Source: JALORV01 sp035255845 (GTDB lineage Bacteria; Pseudomonadota; Gammaproteobacteria; Burkholderiales; Burkholderiaceae_F). Taken from it: a stretch of 5,880 bases of DNA. The stretch lies in NCBI GenBank assembly GCA_035255845.1, contig DATEZE010000101.1:1-5880 (forward strand), written 5' to 3'. Under the pieces are notes generated by a model. It was not told where the DNA came from. It searched no databases and saw only the letters and a list, made by a program, of their open reading frames with translations. Every line of letters begins with the position of its first letter. Positions within the stretch are counted from its first letter, which is position 1. Shown one piece after another: positions 1 through 5,396 of the stretch. A program made the translations under genes and the position numbers.

Positions 1-86
1 CAGCCTCCGCAGTGCCGTCGACTTCCGCCCCGGCCGCCGCCCCGTCAGCCTCCGCAGTGCCGTCGACTTCCGCCCCGGCCGCCGCC
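1..86 (+). repeat. 45-bp tandem duplication in the yidC linker
   Basis: Bases 1-41 and 46-86 are identical, a direct repeat with a 45-bp period. It is in frame and gives a repeated 15-residue unit, ASAVPSTSAPAAAPS, in the low-complexity linker between the first YidC membrane helix and the periplasmic domain. Identity includes third codon positions, which suggests a recent duplication rather than selection on the protein alone. The unit diverges only in its last four bases (CCGT at 42-45, AAGC at 87-90). Further copies may lie upstream of the left edge. Confidence 0.95.
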
Positions 87-1568
87 AAGCAACCTCCTGT
101 CGTGGTCGAAACCGACCGGGTTCGTGCCACCATCGATCCGGAAGGCGCGGTGCTAAGCCGGGTCGAACTGCTGCAGGAGCGGGTTGCGCCGGACTGGATG
201 GCAAGCGGGCTCCTCGGCCTGGTCACCGGCAAGAAGGCAGAAGCGGACCGGCACGTCGTGCTGCTCGAGGTCAGCCCGCAGCGTGTTTACGTCGCGCAAA
301 CCGGTGTGGTTGGCGCGGACTCGTCGTATCCGAATCACCGAACGCCATTTTCCGTTGTCGACGCGCCGCGTCGTCTGGCCGACGGACAAGACAAGATTGA
401 CGTGACGCTGGTGGCCGAATCCGGCGGCGTCAAGCTGGCCAAGACCTACACGTTCTACCGCGGGCGGTACGACGCCGAGGTGCGGCACGAGGTCACCAAC
501 GTTGGTGCTGCGCCGATCTCGCCCTCGCTGTACTTGCAGATACTGCGTGACGGCAACAAGCCCGAAGGCGAGTCATCTTTTTATTACACCTACACGGGGC
601 CTGTTGTTTACACCGAGCAGGACAAGTTCCACAAGATCGAGTTCTCGGCGATCGACAAGAAAAAGGCGGATCTGCCGAAGCCGACGAACAACGGCTGGGT
701 AGGGATGATCCAGCACTACTTCGTCACGGCCTGGGTGCCGAAAGAAGGAACGAACCGCGAGTTCTACGCCCGCGAGGTCGACAAGAACCTGTACACGATC
801 GGAACGCTGCAGCCGCTGGCCACGCTTGCACCGCAGTCGAGCGTGACGACCAATGCGCAGCTATACGTCGGACCCCAGGACCAGAATGTCCTGTCGAAGA
901 TCGCGCCGGGACTGGACCTCGTGGTCGACTACGGCTGGCTAACCTTCCTGGCGAAGCCGATCTACTGGCTGCTGGAGTTCCTGCACCGGCTCGTCGGCAA
1001 CTGGGGTTGGGCCATCGTGTTGCTGACGGTGATCATCAAGGGGGCGTTTTATCCATTGTCGGCTGCCAGCTACAAGTCGATGGCGCGAATGAAGGAGGTC
1101 ACCCCGCGCATGATGAAGCTGCGTGAGCAATACGGTGACGATAAGCAGAAGCTCAATGCAGCGATGATGGAGCTCTACAAGAATGAGAAGATCAATCCGC
1201 TGGGCGGCTGCCTGCCAATCCTCGTGCAGATTCCGGTGTTCATTTCGCTCTACTGGGTGCTGCTGGCCAGCGTCGAGATGCGCAATGCGCCGTGGATCCT
1301 CTGGGTGAGGGACCTGGCGACTCCGGATGCCTGGTTCATCCTGCCGGTGGTGATGATGGCCACCATGTGGATTCAGTACAAACTGAACCCGACGCCGCCC
1401 GATCCGGTGCAGGCCAAGGTGATGATGTTCATGCCGCTGATCTTCGGCGCGATGTTCTTCTTCTTCCCGGCTGGTTTGGTGCTCTACTGGCTGACCAATA
1501 ACATCCTGTCGATCACGCAGCAGTCGTACGTAACCAAGCAGATCGAGAAGTCAAAGCGGCCGGGCTGA
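1..1568 (+). CDS. yidC: Membrane protein insertase YidC (5' end missing)
   Basis: YidC inserts and folds inner-membrane proteins, alone or with the Sec translocon. The reading frame is open to the left edge (codons begin at base 3), so the true start and first membrane helix are upstream; the GTG at 12 is an internal valine codon. Visible in order: an Ala/Pro/Ser-rich linker to about base 95; the periplasmic beta domain from 'VVVETDRVRATIDPEGAVLS' (about 100) to about 880; then the conserved insertase core from about 930. The core contains 'YPLSAASYKSMARMK', the cytoplasmic helical hairpin ending 'KINPLGGCLPILVQIPVF' (about 1185-1240) and the last helix 'FFFFPAGLVLYWLTNNILS' (about 1455-1512), followed by a short basic tail. 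The groove position that is Arg366 in E. coli is Lys here (codon 1038-1040). The visible 521 codons suit a proteobacterial YidC of about 550 residues. No frameshift is seen. Identification is very secure. Confidence 0.97.
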   Translation, partial: ASAVPSTSAPAAAPSASAVPSTSAPAAAKQPPVVVETDRVRATIDPEGAVLSRVELLQERVAPDWMASGLLGLVTGKKAEADRHVVLLEVSPQRVYVAQTGVVGADSSYPNHRTPFSVVDAPRRLADGQDKIDVTLVAESGGVKLAKTYTFYRGRYDAEVRHEVTNVGAAPISPSLYLQILRDGNKPEGESSFYYTYTGPVVYTEQDKFHKIEFSAIDKKKADLPKPTNNGWVGMIQHYFVTAWVPKEGTNREFYAREVDKNLYTIGTLQPLATLAPQSSVTTNAQLYVGPQDQNVLSKIAPGLDLVVDYGWLTFLAKPIYWLLEFLHRLVGNWGWAIVLLTVIIKGAFYPLSAASYKSMARMKEVTPRMMKLREQYGDDKQKLNAAMMELYKNEKINPLGGCLPILVQIPVFISLYWVLLASVEMRNAPWILWVRDLATPDAWFILPVVMMATMWIQYKLNPTPPDPVQAKVMMFMPLIFGAMFFFFPAGLVLYWLTNNILSITQQSYVTKQIEKSKRPG

Positions 1569-1581
1569 GCGCCGCGGCGCT
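1568..1581. other. 14-bp perfect palindrome between convergent genes
   Basis: AGCGCCGCGGCGCT is its own reverse complement. It starts on the last base of the yidC stop codon and fills most of the 16-bp gap (1569-1584) before the stop codon of the opposite-strand gene. As RNA it could form a 5-bp GC stem with a 4-base loop from either direction, so it may mark transcript ends for both genes. No T-rich tract follows on either strand, so it is not a textbook intrinsic terminator, and chance is possible at this GC content. Confidence 0.45.
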
Positions 1582-1584
1582 GCG

Positions 1585-1899
1585 TCAATCGGTCGGGGGC
1601 TTGCCTTGGCGCCGCGCGAGCGCGCGCAAGGCAAGGGCCGGCCAGAGCCAGATGCTGGCCGTCCATAGCAGCACGCGCCCGACGGACAGCGTCTTGGTCT
1701 CGCCACGGTGGACGAGCATGAAGACAACCACTGCGCCAACCAGCACCCACAGCACGGCGAACGTGTAGATCCAGGCGCGGGTCGAGTAGTCACCGCCGAG
1801 GTTGCCTGCGACGGTGGCTGACAGCAGCACTGACAGCACGACAGCCAATACAACGCCTGCCAATGGCGAGATGAGTTTCAGCAGCGGATCGTCGTCCAT
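1585..1899 (-). CDS. Small three-helix membrane protein of unknown function
   Basis: I do not recognise a family. With the ATG at 1899-1897 the product is 104 residues. It begins MDDDPLLKLISPLAG and shows three hydrophobic stretches, about residues 10-32, 43-63 and 73-91. These are separated by short polar loops (GGDYSTR; HRGETKTLS) and followed by a basic tail (RALARRQGKPPTD). The clean helix and loop pattern and the tight fit between yidC and mnmE argue that it is a real gene rather than a shadow frame. The frame also extends to a GTG at 1956, giving 123 residues; I prefer the ATG because the extra 19 residues have no clear feature and the GAAGG before the GTG is only 3 bases away. Neither start has a good ribosome binding site. 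The gene is convergent with yidC and divergent from mnmE, so it has its own promoter or is transcribed as antisense. Reality of the gene is likely; function is unknown. Confidence 0.68.
   Translation of the reverse strand: MDDDPLLKLISPLAGVVLAVVLSVLLSATVAGNLGGDYSTRAWIYTFAVLWVLVGAVVVFMLVHRGETKTLSVGRVLLWTASIWLWPALALRALARRQGKPPTD
1600..1635. other. Inverted repeat within the end of the small membrane gene
   Basis: CTTGCCTT (1600-1607) and AAGGCAAG (1628-1635) are exact reverse complements. A further G-C pair (1608/1627) closes a 9-bp stem around an 18-base GC-rich interior that can pair further. It lies 32 bp after the yidC stop on the plus strand and just inside the 3' end of the opposite-strand gene, covering roughly residues 89-100. 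It could help end yidC transcripts, but no T tract follows and the sequence is also coding. The structure is clear; a role is inferred. Confidence 0.4.
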
Positions 1900-1979
1900 C
1901 GTGCCAGTGTAGGCAGGCTGCAGACGCGCGCCAGAGCCCGCAAGTGCTATCGACACGTGCCTTCGATCAGAATGTCGGG

Positions 1980-1995
1980 GCGGCGCACGCGCCGC
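1980..1995 (+). other. GC hairpin immediately upstream of the mnmE start
   Basis: GCGGCGC (1980-1986) and GCGCCGC (1989-1995) are reverse complements around the two bases AC. As RNA this folds into a 6-bp GC stem with a 4-base loop. It ends 5 bases before the mnmE ATG, where a Shine-Dalgarno sequence would be expected; none is visible. It could limit initiation on mnmE or simply reflect base composition. Confidence 0.35.
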
Positions 1996-2000
1996 GATCC

Positions 2001-3368
2001 ATGAATTCCGACCGGGACCCGATCGTTGCCATCGCGACCGCGCCAGGACGAGGCGGGATCGGCATCGTCCGCGTGTCCGGACACGATATCGCGGCCGTGG
2101 TCCTTGGTGTGACCGGCGCGGCGTTGAAGCCTCGCCATGCGACCTTGTGTTCGTTCATGGATGAAGCGGGCGCGCCGATCGATCAGGGCATCGCGCTCTA
2201 CTTCCCGGCGCCGCATTCGTATACCGGAGAAAATGTGCTCGAAATGCAGGCGCACGGCGGGCCGGTCGTTCTGCAACTTCTGCTGCGTCGCTGCCTCGAG
2301 GTCGGCCGGACGCTCGGACTACGGCTCGCCGAACCCGGAGAGTTCACGCGGCGCGCGTTTCTGAACGAACGGCTCGATCTCGCCCAGGCCGAAGCGGTTG
2401 CCGACCTTATCGATGCGTCGACGGACGTGGCGGCGCGCTCTGCAGCTCGATCGCTGACCGGCGAATTTTCACACGCGATAAAGGGACTCACCGCGGAGCT
2501 GATCGAATTGCGTGCGCTGGTCGAAGCGACGCTCGATTTTCCGGAGGAAGAGGTCGACTTCCTGCAACAGGCCGACGCAGGCGGAAGACTGCAGCGTTTG
2601 CTTGCAGCACTCGAGGACGTCATGCGCCGCGCGCACCAGGGTGCGGTGCTGCGCGAGGGTCTGCAAGTCGTGCTGGTAGGCGCCCCGAACGTCGGCAAAT
2701 CGAGTTTGCTGAACGCCTTGGCCGGCGAGGAGGTTGCGATCGTCACCGCGGTGCCGGGAACGACCCGCGATCGGATCTCGCGACAGATCGAGGTCGGCGG
2801 GTTGCCGCTCCACATCATCGACACCGCGGGCCTGCGCGACACCCGCGACGAGGTGGAGTCGATCGGCATTGCGCGCACGCTGAAGGAGATCGGACGCGCG
2901 GACGTGGTGCTGCACCTCGTCGATGCGGCCGCGCCGAACTTGGACCGCGATGTGCTGGCTCGGGTGAGCGAGCACCAGGGTCCGGGTGTGCCGCTGCTCA
3001 CCGTTGTGAACAAGATCGACCTGAGCGGCATGGCGGCGCGCAGCGAGAGCGATACCGTATGGCTGTCCGCGCTGCGCGGCAACGGCATCGATTTGCTGCG
3101 CGACCGACTGCACCGCCTCGCGGGATGGGAGCACGCCAGCGATGGCGCGACGGTATTTCTGGCGCGCGAGCGGCATCTGGTCGCGTTGAGGTGCGCTCAA
3201 GAGCATCTGCACCTTGCCGCCGGCCACGCGGCGGCGCGTGCGGCGGCCCTCGATCTGTTCGCCGAGGAGCTGCGGCTGGCACAGCTCGAGCTGTCGCAAA
3301 TCACCGGAGAATTCAGCGCCGACGACCTGCTCGGCGTCATCTTCAGTCGCTTCTGCATCGGCAAATGA
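2001..3368 (+). CDS. mnmE: tRNA uridine-5-carboxymethylaminomethyl(34) synthesis GTPase MnmE
   Basis: MnmE (TrmE) works with MnmG in the cytoplasm to add the (carboxymethyl)aminomethyl group at C5 of wobble uridine 34 in certain tRNAs. The product is 455 residues, against 454 in E. coli. The order is: N-terminal tetrahydrofolate-binding domain beginning 'DPIVAIATAPGRGGIGIVRV'; helical domain; inserted G domain at about 220-375; C-terminal helix. GTPase motifs are G1 GAPNVGKS (227-234, with the potassium-binding Asn230), G2 GTTRDR (253-258), G3 DTAG (274-277) and G4 NKID (337-340). Glu286 in DEVESIG matches the E. coli catalytic Glu282. The C-terminal FCIGK carries the conserved Cys452. I chose the ATG at 2001 over the GTG at 1944 because it gives the family's exact N-terminus. 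There is no clear ribosome binding site. Its place downstream of yidC is the usual bacterial order, here interrupted by one opposite-strand gene. Confidence 0.98.
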   Translation: MNSDRDPIVAIATAPGRGGIGIVRVSGHDIAAVVLGVTGAALKPRHATLCSFMDEAGAPIDQGIALYFPAPHSYTGENVLEMQAHGGPVVLQLLLRRCLEVGRTLGLRLAEPGEFTRRAFLNERLDLAQAEAVADLIDASTDVAARSAARSLTGEFSHAIKGLTAELIELRALVEATLDFPEEEVDFLQQADAGGRLQRLLAALEDVMRRAHQGAVLREGLQVVLVGAPNVGKSSLLNALAGEEVAIVTAVPGTTRDRISRQIEVGGLPLHIIDTAGLRDTRDEVESIGIARTLKEIGRADVVLHLVDAAAPNLDRDVLARVSEHQGPGVPLLTVVNKIDLSGMAARSESDTVWLSALRGNGIDLLRDRLHRLAGWEHASDGATVFLARERHLVALRCAQEHLHLAAGHAAARAAALDLFAEELRLAQLELSQITGEFSADDLLGVIFSRFCIGK

Positions 3369-3400
3369 ACGACGCGCCAAGTGCGCGCTGTCGTTCCATT
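3364..3400 (+). other. Imperfect hairpin across the mnmE stop codon
   Basis: GAACGAC (3367-3373) pairs with GTCGTTC (3390-3396), and GCGC (3374-3377) pairs with GCGC (3385-3388) around the loop CAAGTGC, with T3389 bulged. Three outer A-T pairs (3364-3366 with 3398-3400) can be added with one more bulge, giving about 14 pairs. It overlaps the mnmE TGA and lies 31 bp before the adaptor gene start. The strong stem suggests a terminator or attenuator separating mnmE from the export operon. The bases after it (AGCATGGCGG) are not T-rich, so an intrinsic terminator is not proven. Confidence 0.45.
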
Positions 3401-3431
3401 AGCATGGCGGTCCGCTTCGCGTCCTGAACCC

Positions 3432-4667
3432 ATGGCTGAGTCCACTGCGCCACCGCCATCATCGCTTTCTCGCCTGGCGATCGATCGGATACCGACCGCG
3501 CCGCGCCGCCGGCGGCCGCTGTGGAAGCGCTGGTGGCTGTGGCTGATCGTGTTGCTGGCGCTCGCCGGGGTGGTGCTGCTGCTGCGCAGCCGCAGCGCTC
3601 CGATATCGGTCGATTTCTCGAGTGTCGCGGCGGCCTATCCGTCATCGGCGATCACCGTGCTCAATGCCACGGGGCGCGTCGTCGCACAACGCCGCGCCTC
3701 GGTCTCCTCCAAGGGGACCGGGCGGCTCGAATGGCTCGGCGTGCAGGAAGGGCAGATGGTCAAAGAGGGCGACGTGATCGCACGACTCGAGAACCGCGAT
3801 GTTGCCGCCCAGCGCGAGCAGGCGGCGGCCCAGGTGCAAGCCGCGCGCGCTAACCTGGCACAGGGCGTGGCCGAACTCGAGGATGCGCAGGCGTCGCTGA
3901 AGCGCGCGCAGGACCTCGCGCAGCAGAACTTCATCTCCGGTTCGGCGCTCGACACCGCCGGGGCGCGCTACAACAAGGCGCGGGCGCAGATCGACACGCT
4001 GAAGGCGCAAATTGGCGTGGCCGAAGCCAATTGGCGCGTCGCCAGCGTCGGCTTTGACCAGACGATGATCCGTGCCCCGTTTACCGGCATCGTGCTGACC
4101 AAGAGCGCCAATGTCGGCGATATCGTGACGCCATTTTCAGCGGCCGCGGGTACGACCGGCGCCGTGGTCACGATGGCGGACATGGAGACACTCGAAGTCG
4201 AAGCGGACGTTTCCGAGTCGTCGATCGCGAAGATCGCGCCTGGTCAGCCGGCGGAGATCCAGCTCGACGCATTTCCGGACTTGCGTCTTCTCGGCGAGGT
4301 GAGCCGCGTCGTGCCGACGGTCGATCGCAGCAAGGCGACGCTTTTGGTGAAGGTAAGGTTCGTCGAGCGTGACGCGCGAGTCCTTCCGGACATGAGCACA
4401 AAGGTCGCTTTCCTTGCGCGTGCGCTCGCGGCCGCTGAGCGCAAACCCGTGCCGGCTGTCCGGCCCGATGCGATCGTCAAGCGAGACGGCGGTGACATCG
4501 TGTTCGCTGTCGAGACCGATAGCACGGTCAGAGCGGCTCCGGTGAAGGTGGGCGAGAAACTGGGCGACCTGATGCGCATCGAGGGTTTGGCGGCCGGAAC
4601 TCGCATCGTCGCCGCGCCGCCCGAACGGCTCGCGGCCGGTGCCCGGGTCGAGTCGGCCAAAAAATAG
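3432..4667 (+). CDS. MacA/HlyD-type periplasmic adaptor of an ABC exporter
   Basis: This is a membrane fusion (adaptor) protein linking an inner-membrane ABC transporter to an outer-membrane channel. The 411-residue product has a basic stretch (RRRR, 25-28), one membrane anchor at about 34-52, a first lipoyl half at about 88-122 ('GVQEGQMVKEGDVIARLE'), an alpha-helical hairpin at about 124-208, a second lipoyl half at about 213-232 ('IRAPFTGIVLTKSANVGDIV'), then a beta-barrel and a membrane-proximal domain. The hairpin tip carries Arg158, Leu162 and Ser169, matching the R-x3-L-x6-S motif that adaptors of tripartite pumps use to contact TolC. No lipobox cysteine is seen, so it is anchored by the helix. 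I chose the ATG at 3432 rather than the GTG at 3381, which lies inside the hairpin; neither has a strong ribosome binding site. The ATPase gene follows after 2 bp, marking an operon. The family is secure; substrate is unknown, and RND-type adaptors have similar folds. Confidence 0.92.
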   Translation: MAESTAPPPSSLSRLAIDRIPTAPRRRRPLWKRWWLWLIVLLALAGVVLLLRSRSAPISVDFSSVAAAYPSSAITVLNATGRVVAQRRASVSSKGTGRLEWLGVQEGQMVKEGDVIARLENRDVAAQREQAAAQVQAARANLAQGVAELEDAQASLKRAQDLAQQNFISGSALDTAGARYNKARAQIDTLKAQIGVAEANWRVASVGFDQTMIRAPFTGIVLTKSANVGDIVTPFSAAAGTTGAVVTMADMETLEVEADVSESSIAKIAPGQPAEIQLDAFPDLRLLGEVSRVVPTVDRSKATLLVKVRFVERDARVLPDMSTKVAFLARALAAAERKPVPAVRPDAIVKRDGGDIVFAVETDSTVRAAPVKVGEKLGDLMRIEGLAAGTRIVAAPPERLAAGARVESAKK

Positions 4668-4669
4668 CG

Positions 4670-5389
4670 ATGCCGCACGCCGAAGCGGCGCACGACCGCC
4701 GGGCGCTGGTGGAGATCGAACACCTGTCGAAGTCGTACGTGCGCGGCGGGCAGGTGCTGCCGGTACTGACCGACATCACTCTGGTCATCCGCGAGGGCGA
4801 TTTCGTCGCGATGATGGGGCCGTCGGGATCCGGCAAGAGCACGCTGCTGAATCTGGTGGCGGGGATCGACAAGCCGGACGCCGGTCGGCTCGCCGTCGCC
4901 GGCGAGGACATCACACGTCTCGGCGAAACTGAATTGGCCGAATGGCGCGCGCGAACGGTGGGCTTCATCTTCCAGTTCTATAACCTGATGCCGGTGCTTA
5001 CCGCGTTCGAGAACGTCGAACTTCCGCTGCAGCTGACGGAGTTGTCGCGCGCGGAACGGCGCGAGCGGGTCGAACTGCTGCTCGGTATGGTTGGCCTCAC
5101 CGACCGCATGCAGCACTACCCGAACGAGCTGTCGGGTGGCCAGCAGCAGCGCGTGGCGATCGCACGCGCTCTTGTGACCGATCCGCTGCTGGTGATCGCC
5201 GACGAGCCAACCGGAGATCTGGATCGCCAGTCGGCCGCCGACATCCTGAGCCTGCTCGACCGGCTGAACAGCGAGCTGGGCAAGACGATCGTGATGGTCA
5301 CGCACGATCCGCGCGCGGCTGGTGCCGCACATCACCTGATCTATCTCGACAAGGGTCAGCTCACCGATACGGCACCTTTCGGGCACTGA
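4670..5389 (+). CDS. ABC transporter ATP-binding protein, LolD/MacB type
   Basis: This cytoplasmic subunit binds and hydrolyses ATP to drive the neighbouring permease. The 239-residue product has all the expected motifs: A-loop Tyr23, Walker A GPSGSGKST (50-58), Q-loop Gln102 in FQFYNLMP, signature LSGGQQQR (154-161), Walker B LLVIADE (173-179), D-loop GDLD (182-185) and H-loop His212. 'FQFYNLMPVLTAFENVELPL' and 'ADEPTGDLD' are typical of the MacB/LolD/FtsE group that pairs with FtsX-type permeases. Unlike E. coli MacB, the ATPase is not fused to its permease. It starts 2 bp after the adaptor stop (TAG CG ATG) without a visible ribosome binding site, which suggests translational coupling. LolD itself is unlikely, because the neighbours are an adaptor and a MacB-like permease rather than LolC/LolE. 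Confidence 0.95.
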   Translation: MPHAEAAHDRRALVEIEHLSKSYVRGGQVLPVLTDITLVIREGDFVAMMGPSGSGKSTLLNLVAGIDKPDAGRLAVAGEDITRLGETELAEWRARTVGFIFQFYNLMPVLTAFENVELPLQLTELSRAERRERVELLLGMVGLTDRMQHYPNELSGGQQQRVAIARALVTDPLLVIADEPTGDLDRQSAADILSLLDRLNSELGKTIVMVTHDPRAAGAAHHLIYLDKGQLTDTAPFGH

Positions 5390-5392
5390 GGG
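5387..5392 (+). promoter_or_regulatory. Ribosome binding site overlapping the ATPase stop
   Basis: TGAGGG contains the ATPase stop codon (TGA, 5387-5389) and a GAGGG match to the Shine-Dalgarno sequence, ending 4 bases before the GTG at 5397. It is the clearest ribosome binding site in the window and decides the permease start. Confidence 0.6.
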
Positions 5393-5396
5393 CTGC

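Noticed and set aside
12..14. GTG at base 12 as the yidC start
   Set aside because: The frame is open to the left edge, the codon lies inside the tandem repeat, and starting here would omit the first membrane helix that proteobacterial YidC needs.
1049..1057. TTATCCATT, resembling a DnaA box, of interest because yidC and mnmE often lie near the replication origin
   Set aside because: It matches 7 of 9 positions, lies inside yidC coding for conserved residues, and has no companion boxes or AT-rich region nearby.
1900..2000. Possible promoter elements in the divergent region, such as TGCTATCGA at 1945-1953
   Set aside because: The hexamer matches the -10 consensus poorly and no -35 box sits at a suitable distance, so a promoter cannot be called by eye.
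2198..3380. Two long minus-strand frames (about 300 codons each) opposite mnmE
   Set aside because: They lie fully or almost fully within mnmE, which is complete and intact. Their translations are low-complexity Ser/Arg/Ala or Gln/Arg/Ala-rich, typical of shadow frames.
3400..3405. TAGCAT as a -10 box for the export operon
   Set aside because: It matches four of six consensus bases, but the bases 17-18 positions upstream (CCAAGT or GCCAAG) do not resemble a -35 box.
3365..3427. A 20-codon frame starting at an ATG that overlaps the mnmE stop
   Set aside because: It is short, has no ribosome binding site of its own, and its bases are better explained by the hairpin; the peptide has no recognisable features.
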